Assembly (NCBI RefSeq): GCF_000147335.1
Contig: NC_014533.1
Span: 434,001 to 498,000 of the forward strand
Origin: Gloeothece verrucosa PCC 7822
GTDB lineage: Bacteria > Cyanobacteriota > Cyanobacteriia > Cyanobacteriales > Microcystaceae
Direction: 5' to 3'
DNA length: 64,000 bases
This document shows positions 1 to 12,000 of the stretch, in pieces. The translations under genes were made by a program, and so were the position numbers. The notes below the pieces were generated by a model that worked only from the letters and a program-made list of their open reading frames with translations, did no database searches and was not told where the DNA came from. Position 1 is the stretch's first letter, and each line of letters starts with the position of its first letter.

Positions 1-3000
1 ATTAGAAGTAAAGACTACATAAGGTAAGCCAAATACTTCTGAGTTCGTGCCTAATTCCGGTATTCCAAATTGGAAATGAACATAAGGCGTATCTAGGTTA
101 GTTAAACTCTTGACCGAAACGCCGTAAGTGCCGGTATCTCCCGGAGCTAGGATTCTTGGACCGCCTAGCCCTACGGTTACATCTGGCTCAATGGCTCTTT
201 CGACGAGATAACGATAGGGAACGATAGCTTCAAGTCCGCCGGGATTAATTACCTTGACATCATACAAACCATGTGGTATGTCGGTAAAGTCGAAAATGGC
301 GGTAATTTTGGTACTATCGACCACTTGATAACGCACAGGGGCCACTTCGGCAATACCCGGACGCACTAATTTAACAATAGAGTTTTGATTAAATTGTGCC
401 CCCAGTATGTTAGTGGTGACGTAGCGGCTATCTCCGCCTCGGTCTGTGGTGACATCGGTAATGCCGAAGGGTAAAACATCCGCTAATAAGGTAATGGGGG
501 TATTATTCGCTGGTTGAGAATAACCTCTGACTAAAATGTAGTAGGTTCCCGGTTGAGTCGAAGGAATAGTCGCTGATTGGTTGGGGCCTAACAGTCCGGT
601 GTAAGCCGCATCATAGACAATACCCGTCGGTGCATTGTTGTAGCGTACAAACACTTCATTAGCGGCGGCTGTAGCGGCTGAATTAACATTAACTTTTAAG
701 GTTTGTCCTAATCCCAAATTGACTTGATATAACCGTTCTTGTCCGCTACTGAGGGTAGTTTGTAAGGGGACACCTAATTGCAGTTGTTCTACCGTCACAG
801 AAAGGCTATCGGCCGAGGCGGTGCGGTTATTGGCCTCATTTTCCGCTTCATAAACTTGATTGAAAATGTCAGGACGTACAATTAAGCGGTATTGGCCCGG
901 GGTCGCAGGCGGCAAGGTAGCAGTTAAACTCGAGGTGTAAGATGCCCCTGTGGCTAAAGTTCCGTTGTGGGTGATGCGCCCTATGGGACGGTCATTGATA
1001 TCCCAAATTGCATCTGTAGACAGGTAAACCGCATCTGTCCAGGTTCCCTCAGCCGGGTTATCGCCATAATTGGTGACAGTCCAGCTAAATTGAACGCTTT
1101 CACCAGATTTTGCACTAGCTGGTAGATTAATCGTGGTCACTTGTAAATCTGCCGGGGGCGGTAATTCTAGCAGTAGGGGTTGAGTGCTAGGTGTGGCGTT
1201 ATTGCCGTCATTCGCGCCTTCAAAGACTTTATATTGGGCATCCGTGAGAACAAAAACGTAGAAGGGCCCCGTTAAATCACTGGGTAAGGCGAGGGTTTTA
1301 TTAACCGTGTAACTGCTGCCGGCGAGTAATTGTCCGGTGTGTTCTTGATAGCCTAAATAACGGTCAGTTTGTAAATCTAAGAATTGATCTCGTGATAAAT
1401 AGATTAAATCCTGCCAGCTATTTTGACGAGTGGGTGTATTTCCTACGCCGGTATTGGTAACGGTATAAGATAGATTGAAAGATTGACCAACGGTAGCCCG
1501 TTCGGGAATCGTCAGAGTGGTAACTTTTAAGTCCGGGGCGGGTTGTAAGTTGACCGTTAATGCCGCCGAGGTAATGTTATTGCCTTCATCTCTAAATTCC
1601 GGCACTCGGGCCAAAATTCGGTCAGCATCAAAGTCAAGATTGGTATTTCCGCGTTTATATTCGTCGATATTGGAATCAGAGAAGACTAAAACGTAGAAAT
1701 CGCCGGAAATTCCATCGGGTAAAGTGACTTGAGCATTTTGTGTATAACTTGTACCACTGGCCAGAATGCCGCGACGAGTAAATTCGCCTAAAAATACATC
1801 AGTTAAATCTAAAGACGGGTCACGAGAGAGGTAAACTCGGTCTATCCAGGTATTTTGACGAGTATCGCGGGTTCCTAAGTTGCTGACGGTCCAACTTACG
1901 TCAATGGTTTGACCGGACAGGGGCGGGTTTTGCGGGATGGTTAAGTTGGTGACTTGTAAGTCCGGTTCTCGATAGGTGACGTTTAAGGCGGCACTGCCTA
2001 AGTTGTTGTTGGGGTTTTCAAAGCCGCGATATTCAAAGCTTTCTCGGGAACTGGTGTTATCGCCGCCGTTGCTGGGAATTTCGCCCCTAAATTCGCTGGT
2101 GTAGTAATCATAGCTGTAATCGGTACTCACATAGACGTAGTATTTACCATTAATGCCGGCAGGTAAAGTAATGTCTTGTGTCTGGGTATAGCTTTCACCG
2201 GTTCCCAAGGGTTGAGTCTGACTGTGAACAAAGAAACCGACTTTTTGCGCCCGAGAAGGAATGAAGGTGGGGTCAGGAGATAACCAAACTTCGTCATACC
2301 AGTAGCGTGTTCCTTCCCAAGTGGGGGCCCCAATATTGGTGACGGTCCACTGTACGGTCGTGCGTTCTCCTGAGAAATTATTGGGGGTGGTGACAACGGA
2401 ACTAACAATTAAATCTGCGGGGGTGTTAGTAACGTTAGTAGCGGCGTTGCGTTCATTGTTATTGTTATAAGGACCTTCCCAAGTTTGATCAAAGAATCCC
2501 GCATTGGTTTTAACGATCACATATTGACCGAATGCGCCGGGGTTTAATTGCGTGGTGAGTTGCGCGTTGTAGGTTTGTCCTACCCCGAGTTTTCCGTTCC
2601 GTTGAACCGTTCCCAGTTGCCAATATTTGCCGCCAGGTGTATTTAAAGTGGGACTGTCAGATAAATAAACGGTATCAGACCAAATTGCGCTAGTCGTTTC
2701 GTTTGCACCCTGATTTTGTACCGTCCAACTGACGTTAAAGGTTCCTCCTCCCACAGCAGAGGCGGTTGGGGTAACTGAGGTGACCACTAAATCTGGTGGG
2801 GGTGTCAATAATACCGTAATAGGTCGAGATTTGTAATTATTGCTGTCGAGTTCGTTGGGGTCGTCTGGGTTGGTGTTGATGTCTAGGGTGTCTTCGGTGA
2901 TGATATTGTAAGCATCTGACCAAGGGGTAATATACCACTGACCGGTAATTTGACTGGGTAAGGTAACGGTGACTATTTGTTCGTAACTTTCCCCGACTTT

Positions 3001-6000
3001 TAGAGAACCGTTATGTCCGATAGTGGTTAATAAAATATCATCGGGTTGAGGGGGAACGCCTTGAGAAACCGGAGAGGGTCGGTTTTTATCGCGGGTTAAC
3101 CATATCGTATCAGACCAACTATCGCGGTCGGTTTCGCCTATTCCTTTATTGGTGACGGTGTAACGCACTTGAATTTGTGACCCTTCAAATGCTTGGTCCG
3201 GTGCGCTGACATTACTGGTGACTAAGTCTGCCGGCGGCAGAGGATTGACATATAATGCTTTAACCAGGGTGTTATTGTCTTCTTGAGGATATTCGTTGAC
3301 TTGTCCGCCGCCATCGGTTTGTACTATCAGATAAACTTGTCCTCGGTAGCGTCTGGGAATGACTAATGTATTGGCGGTGGTGCGGTAACTTTCCCCTGCT
3401 TCAAGGGCAGATTCATTATTAAAGTTCCCTAAAGAAAGGTCATCGCCGCTAATTTGATTATCTAAAGAGAGATATACTCGGTCTTGCCAGTTGGGGGTAC
3501 TGGTGGCGACGGTACCGTAATTTTTGACGATAAATTCTAAGGAAACAGTGCCGCCGGCCGATACGCTATCGGGGGCAATAATAGAATCTACTCTCAGGTC
3601 AGGACGCGGGGGTAAACTCAGTAACAGGGTAGCGTCATCTACGGTAGTGTTGTTCGCTTTAGCGGCTGTTCCGTGTTCATAGAGGGTATTAGTGGCATTG
3701 GTAGTAATGACGACTTCATAGAGTCCTTGTAGCGTGGCAGGAAGGGTTAATTGTTCTGAACGGGTGTAGAACTTACCGGCTTGTAGTCCACTAGCATAAG
3801 CATAGGACCCTAAAGAAATCAGTGAGGCGTTAGCATTACCGGCCGGTCTTAAATAGATTTGGTCTACCCAAGTTCCTGCCGCATCTCCGATGCCTTCATT
3901 ATTGACAGTCCAAGTAATGTCTACTTTGTCGCCGGCAAGCATAGAAGCAGGGGCGGTAATATTGGTCACTCTTAAGTCCGGAGAATCACTTAAGGTTACG
4001 CCGGTTGCGTTAGAGACTTTCTTGTTATTGTTGTCGTAAATAAATTCAAAGGGTCCTTGAGTGCTAACGACAAAATAATATTGTCCACTCAACCCATTGG
4101 GAAGGGCCACATCTACCGTGCGTTGGTAACTTCCCCCTACTGCAAGGGCACCAATATGTTCAAAACTGCCCAAATTACTAATAATGTTTTGTCCTGCCGC
4201 ATCACTGGCCAATAACAGGGTGTCATACCAAGAACTCGTATTAGTTATACCTATACCTTGATTTTTCACCGTCCAAGATACGGCTAAAGGTTGTCCACTC
4301 TTGCCGCTTATGGGGGCGTTAATACTGTCAATGATTAAGTCTGCATAAGGAATGGCCATTACCCCAAATGGATTGGGGGCCGCCGCGCTATTATTGCTTT
4401 CTAAACCATTCTCAAAGACTTGATTGGTTGCATCGGTTTGTACGAATAACTGATATTGTCCTTTAAAATTGGGTGATAAGCTAATGGTTTCTGAGCGAGT
4501 ATAACTTGCCCCAACTTCCAAGGCTCCCGTATGGGTAAACTCTTTTAGTACAATGCTATTCGTTAGGGTTCCGTCTCTCGAAGCGATGATGCGGTCTATC
4601 CAGCTATTGGTTCGCCCGGCCCCCACTCCATTATTGCTCACTTTCCAACTAATGGTTACTGAAGCCGGATCACCAATGGTTATTTCTGGGGCGGTGACGT
4701 TAGAAACCACTAAGTCTGCGTAGGGAGCAAGGGTAATGTCTAGCGCGGATTGAGCTAAATTGTTATTCTCGTAACCGGCTTCGTTGACGGTTCCTTCTGC
4801 ATCAGTGACCACCAGTAAGTAGCGATTTCCGCTCACATCAATGGGTAGGTCTAAATTAATTTGAGAAGTATAGCTATCTGATGCGGCTAAAGCACTGGTG
4901 CGGCTGATTTCTTTTAATAATAAATCGCTACTATCTAAACGGTTATCCGCAGAGAGATAAACTTTATCTTTCCAATTGGTTAAAGTTGCCGCAGAACCGA
5001 TGTTTTGCACGCTCCAAGCGAGAGAAATGCTGGTTCCAGAGGTCGCATTGACCGGAGCCGAGGTGATAGTGGGGGTTAAATCTGGATGACCTATTTGTAG
5101 GGAATTAGCCGCCACTGTTAAGTTATTGGTATCGCCTGCACCTTCAAATAGAGTATTATTTGCATCTGTAACCGCGACAATTTTATAGGTTCCATCGGGC
5201 ACTAGCGGCAATACCACAGATTGAGAAACCGTGTAACTTTGCCCCACCCCTAAGTCTGCGTTGCGAGTGACGCTACTCAGTAAGGTTGCATTGTTTAAGG
5301 TTCCATCCGGAGATAGATAGATGCGATCAATCCAGCCGCCCACAGCATTGCCGATCCCTGCATTACTCACTGTCCAAGATATGGTCTGAGTTTGTCCAGG
5401 TTGTCCGGTGATTTCGTTGCTTAAAGCCGTTACTTGTAAGTCTGGGTCGGGTTTGCGGGTCACTACAAGCGGGCTAACGGTGCGTCCGGTGTTGTTGTTA
5501 TCGTAGAGATACTCAAAGACGCGGTTATCAATATCGGTGACGACAAACAGGTGATAGTTACCGCTAATCCCGTTAGGTAAGGTAATGGTCGCAGATTGAG
5601 TATAGCTATCTCCAATGGCTAAGGTTCCGTTTCGATTGATGCGTCCTACTTCGAGGTCATTGTTATCGAGTTGATCATCGCTCGACAAGATTATACGGTC
5701 TGTCCAATAATTACTATTAGTAATGGCGTTACCTTGGTTGCGAACGCGCCATAAGACTTGTATGGGGTCACCACTCAGAGCAGTAGCCGGACTGGTTACC
5801 GCTTCTACCGTTAGGTCAGCATGAGGCGGTGCCGTAATTTCTAAAGCGGCTACTGCTAGGTTATTGTTTTCATTGCTTTCAGGTTGCTGACGGTTATGGT
5901 CACTTGATAAGAGAAGATAATAATTGCCTGGGGTGAGATTGGGTATAGTTATCGATGAACTGAGGGTATAACTGCCGCCGGCGATGAGTGGTGTTTGGGC

Positions 6001-9000
6001 AGCCGCAGAAACCGCATTTAAGTAAATATCATTATTATCCAGTGTGGTATCTGTGGATAAGTATAAGCGGTCTTCCCAATCAGCTACCGCATTTCCTTGT
6101 CCAATATTTGTCACTGTCCAGCTAATGGTGGGAGTATTTCCCCAAGTGACTGACGTGGGAGCGTTCGTAATACTAGCGGTAAGGTCGGCTGGCGGCTGTA
6201 CGGCAAAGGAAACGGCTCTAATGTTATTATTTTCGTTGGTTTCTGCTTGATAGTTGTAGCGATCTCCGATAAATAATAGATAATAGTTCCCCGCCGCTAG
6301 AGTGGGAACCGTCACGGTTTTTGTGAGGGTATAACTTGCTCCGGCGGCCAGAGGTGTTTGGTCTCCGGTCCAAAAATCCCCTAGATAAGTATCGGTAGAA
6401 GCATTAAAGGTGTCGTCAGTGGATAGATAGACGCTATCATACCAGTCCCTCGGTGCTGGAGAAGTTCCTATATTTTCTAGGGTCCAGCTTACTTGTATGG
6501 ATTCGGCCCAGTAGCCGCTTGTGGGTGCCGTCACTTGGGAAACCGTTAAATCGGGGGCCCCTAGGGTAATAGCCGCCGCATAAACATTATTGTTTTCGTT
6601 GGTTTCTGGTTGATTGTTGTTGCGGTCAGCCGCAAATAAGAGATAATAGTTGCCTGGGGTAACGTTGGGAATCGTGATGGTGCCTGTTCCGTTATAGCTG
6701 GCACCGGCGGCTAGAGGGGTGTCATTCCCGGCCCAACGTTCGGTTAAATAAGCGTCATTATTATCTAAAACCGTATCAGTGGATAAATAAACATAATCCC
6801 ACCAATCACTTAAAGCGGCTCCGGTGCCGGTATTGCTCACTGTCCAAGAAATGTTAATATTTTCCCCTAGAGCCGCACTACTAGGCGCACTGGCTGAAAT
6901 CGCTAAATTGGGGGCTAATAATTGAATGGGAATTGAATAGACATTATTGCTTTCGTTGGTTTCTCCCTGATTATTTCCTCCATCACTCACCACTAATAAA
7001 TATTGATTGCCAACGCGGGTAATCTGGTTAGGAATGTTTACCGTTAAAGATTGATTATAGGTTCCACCAGCCGCTAAGGGCGTTTGTGCATCGATGTTAA
7101 CTGAACCTATCGATAAATCATTCGTATCGAGAACGGTGTCATTAGAGAGATATAAATAATCAAACCAGTTGCCGGGAGCGGTTACCGTTCCGTTATTTTG
7201 TACTGTCCAAGTGACATTAATTGCTTCACCCCAAGTAGCACTACTGGGTGCATTACCGGCGGTTACGGTTAAATCTGGGGCTTTTAATTCAATGGGAATG
7301 ATGCGAATATTGTTATTTTCATTGCCTTCAGGTTGTTGTTTTTCGCTATCGGTGACGATGATTAAATAACGGTTTCCCAGTGGATAGTTAGGAAGAATGA
7401 CATTAGCATTAACACTATAATTCGCACCGGCGGCTAAAGGCGAGGCTGCTGCTGCTGATTGTGAGTAAATCGCTGTATCATTACTGTCAAAAATATTATC
7501 TTCGGATAAATAAACGGTGTCTAACCAATCTGCCGGCGCGTTACTATTTCCTGTGTTGGTTACTGTCCAATTGAGGTTAATTGTCTCTCCTACAATGGCG
7601 CTAGAAGGTCCATTGGCGGCTGTAATGCTTAAATCTGGCTGTTGAGGCCCAATCGCAATAGGAACGGAATATGTATTATTATTGTTATTGCTTTCTCCTT
7701 GATAGTTATAAACATCGGTAACGAATAAAATATAATAGCTTCCGGGCGTGATATTGGGTAAAGAAAGCAGTTGAGTTATACTGTATTGATTGTTAATTTG
7801 TAGTGGCGTTAAATTCCCTGTGTTAATTTCTTTTAATTGTTGATCGTTATTATCAACCGTCGCATCTGTTGAGAGATAAATTCTATCATACCAATCATCT
7901 GTAGCTATAGCGTTGCCGGTATTTTTAACAGTCCAACTGACTTGTATTTGTTCAGTGGGTAAAGCACTGATTGGGACAGTTGCTGAAGTGATTTGTAAGT
8001 CTGCACCCGTTAAAGTAATAGGAACTGAATAGATATTATTGGTTTCATCTGTTTCACTTTCATAATTATTGCGGTCGGCTACAAATAATAAATAATAATT
8101 GCCAATCTCCTGATCATTAGAGAAGTTTAGATTGGTATTAATCTTGTAGCTTTGACCGGGGGCTAAGGCTTGATAGTTATTGAAATAGCCGCTATATTGA
8201 TTCGTTAAATAAGTATCTGAATCATCATAAATGGTATCTCGAGAAAGATAAACATAGTCATACACACCCGTATTGCTGGTGGTTTGCTGTCCGATATTAC
8301 TGACATTCCAACTGACTGAAATAGAGTCCCCGACAACGCCAATAGCGGGTGCTGTGACGCTGGTTATTTGTAAATCTGAACCGCTACCTGTAAAGCTGAT
8401 GGGAACAGCATAAATGTTATTATTTTTGTTGGTTTCGCCTTGATAACCGTCTCGGTTAGTAATAAAGAGTAAATATCGCTGTCCTACTGCATTGGAAGGT
8501 AAAGTAATGGTTTGATTTTCGGTGTAACTCGCTCCGCCGGCTAAGTTGTTTCGGTAGTAGCTACCGATATAAGTATCTGTGGAGTTGTAAACGGTATCGC
8601 CGGATAAATAAATATAGTCATACCAATAATTATTCGCGTTTACAGTGCTATTGTTGTTTACTGTCCAAGACACTGAAACGGTTCCGCCGGGTGTAATATT
8701 GCTAGAGGGATTTACTGCCGCATTAGTAAGGCTTAAATCCGGACCATTAATGGCAATAGGAACAGCATAAACATTGTTATTTTCGTTGATTTCGCCTTGA
8801 TAATTATCCCGGTCTGCCACAAATAATAAGTATAGGTTGCCGGTGGGGGCGTTATTGGGAAGGGTCAGATTTTTGATTTGAGTATAGCTATCCGAGGCGG
8901 CTAGAGGAGTGGATGCACCGGTATAGAAATAAGTAACATAGGTATCTGAGCTATCATAGGTGGGATTAGTGGATAAGTAAATATAATCGTACCAATCGGC

Positions 9001-12000
9001 GGGGGCGGCGACAGACCCTTGGTTAGTAACAGTCCAGGAAATGCTAATGTTATTTCCTAGGGTTCCTGACACCGGTGCAGAAGCGGTGGTGACGGTTAAA
9101 TCCGGTGCAGAAATCGTAATGGGAATGGCAGAGACATTATTATTTTCGTTGCTTTCTCCTTGATAGTTACCTCGGTCAGCTACCACTAATAAGTAACGAT
9201 CTCCTATGGTGGTATTGGGAATTGTGATGGTCTGGGTTTGCGTGTAATTACTATTGGCGGCTATGGCCGTGTTGCCTTTCCAGTACCCACCTATATAGGT
9301 ATCAGAGTTATCATAAGTTGCATCATCTGACAAATAAACCGCGTCGTACCAATTGATAGCCGGTGTGGCCACATTTCCTTGATTAGCTACTGTCCAGGTG
9401 ATGGTAGCTGGTCCGTTTACAGTAACATTGTTGGGTGCAGTGATATTGGTGACGGTTAAATCTGGCGCGCTTAGGGTGAGGGGAATGGCATAGACATTAT
9501 TGCTTTCGTTTAACTCGCTTTGATAGCGGCTACCATCAGCAACTAAAAGTAAATAGCGGCTGTTTAAGGGGGCATTGGTCGGAATAGTCAGATTTCTGCT
9601 GATACTATAGTTGCCTCCTGCGGCTAAAGCTTGGTAGTTAATGTTATCTCCGATGTACTCTCCATCAATATAAGTATCTTTATCGTCTAATACATTATCC
9701 TCAGATAAATAGAAATAGTCATACCAAGAATAGCCAGATGTGGCTTGACCTTGGTTGAGGACATTCCAGGTGATGGAGATGGTTTGGTTGGGTACTGCAC
9801 TTTCAGGTCCACTGGCTGAAGTGATGGTTAAATCGGGTCCTGAAGTATTAAAGGAAATGGGTACAGCATAGACGTTATTGGCTTCGTTTGATTCGCCTTG
9901 ATAATTATCTCGGTCTGCTATAAACAGTAAATATCTTTGCCCAAGGGCGTTGGAACTGGGGAGGGTAATATTTTTGGAGAGGGTGTAGCTACTATTAGCC
10001 GCTAGAGGTGTTTTTGACCCTACCCATTCATAAGTGATGTATTGGTCGGTGTTATCGTAAGTGGCATCATTGGATAAATAAATGTAATCATACCAGTCAG
10101 CCGTTGCTGTTAAATTGCTCAAATTTTTGACAGTCCAGTCTACTGATACGGTAGCACCTGGGGTTAAATTGCTGGTTTGGCTGACGTTGGCTCCGGTTAC
10201 GGTTAAGTCTACGCCATTGAGCGTAATGGGCACCGCATAGACATTATTATTTTCATTGGTTTCATGTTGGTAATTATCCCGGTCTGCCACAAATAAAAGG
10301 TAACGGTTGCCGGGTTTAGATTGAGCCGGAATCGTGATGTTTCGGGTTTGAGTGTAGCTTGTGCCTTGAATTAATGGGGTTTTGTCTCCTACCCAAAAAT
10401 AAGTAATCGAGGTGTCGTTATTATCATAGATTGCGTCATCTGACAAGTAAATGTAATCATACCAATCTGCCCCGGCATCGTTACTACTGGGATTGGCAAC
10501 CGTCCATGATACCGATATACTACTGCCTAGATCGGCGGCAATGGGGGCGACGGCTGATGTAACGGTTAAGTCTGGGGCGTTGAGGGTGATGGGAACAGCA
10601 TAAACGTTATTGGTTTCATCGCTTTCGCCTTGGTAGTTATCGCGGTCGGCTATAAACAGGAGATATTGTTGACCTGTGGGGGCGTTACCCGGTAGGTTAA
10701 CCGTTTGAGTTTGGATATAGTTACTGCCGCCGGCTAGGGGCGTTTGTGAGTCTACCCAATAATAGTTGAGTGAGCGATCTGAGCCATCGTAAATTGTATT
10801 ATCTGATAAGTAAACATAATCATACCAATTGGTATCGGCTGTAAACGGACTTTGATTAGTCACTGTCCAAGATACGGGGATGGTACTGCCGACGGTTCCT
10901 GTACTGGGAACAGATGCACTGGTAACGGTTAAGTCTGGGGCATTGAGGGTGATGGGAACGGCGTAAACGTTGTTAGTTTCATTGGTTTCGCCTTGGTAGT
11001 TATCGCGGTCCGCCACAAAGAGGAGGTATTGTTGTCCGGTGGGCGCATTGCCGGGTAGGTTAATGGTTTGAGTTTGGCTGTAGCTGTTGCCGGGGGTTAG
11101 TGGGGTTTGTGAGTTAATGTAAAAGTAATTGAGTGACCGATCTGAGCCATCATATACCGCATCATTGGATAAATATACATAGTCATACCAATCTGCATTG
11201 GCGGTGACTGACCCCTGATTTTTGACTGTCCATGTGGCTTGAAGGGTACTGCCGATGACTCCTGTGCTGGGGGCTGATGCGGCGGTGACGCTTAAGTCGG
11301 GGGCGGTTAAGGTTATGGGAACTGCATAGGTGTTATTAGTTTCGTTGCTTTCGCTTAAATAATTGTAGCGGTCTGCCACTAGCAGTAAATAGCGGCTGCC
11401 TAGGGGACTATTAGGGATTTTTATAGATTGTGTTTTACTATAAGTTCCTCCTGCGGCTATTGAGGAACTATTGTAGGTCCAGAAATCATTAATATAAGTA
11501 TCGGCATTATCATAAACGCTGTCATTGGACAAATAAAATGTATCGTACCAATTGCCGGACGCGGCTTCTGTGCCTTGATTGGTAACGGTCCAAGTGACTG
11601 ATAGGGTTTCTTGTAGGGCGGCTGTGGAGGCTGTATTGAGGCTGTAGACGACTAAATCTGCTTGTCCTGCGTCTTCGATAGAGATGGTTTCTCCATTTAA
11701 GCTTAACGTTGTCCAGTCGTTTTCGCTTTTTAAGGCTAATAGTTCTTCTTCGGATAATTCTTTGCCTTGAACTAGGGCGGCAAAAATGGCTCCTTCGTCT
11801 CCGGGTGAATCAATTGTATTAACTTGACTGTCTAAATAATGCCCGATTTCTTCTAGGAAAACATCAGTAATTAAGGCGGGTTGTTCGCTGTTGGAAAAGA
11901 GAAATTCTTGAGAAAGATAAATGGTTTTTGTTTGGGCACCAAAAGCCCCTTTCGCGTTCAGAATATTGCTCGGTAATATTTCGATTTTTAATTGAGAGTT

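Noticed and set aside
2127-2408. Short reading frames on both strands inside the giant CARDB gene (for example 2127-2408 -, 6044-6250 +, 7169-7369 +, 12284-12580 +).
   Set aside because: They lie within the continuous 4188-codon frame and translate to low-quality sequence without domains or start signals.
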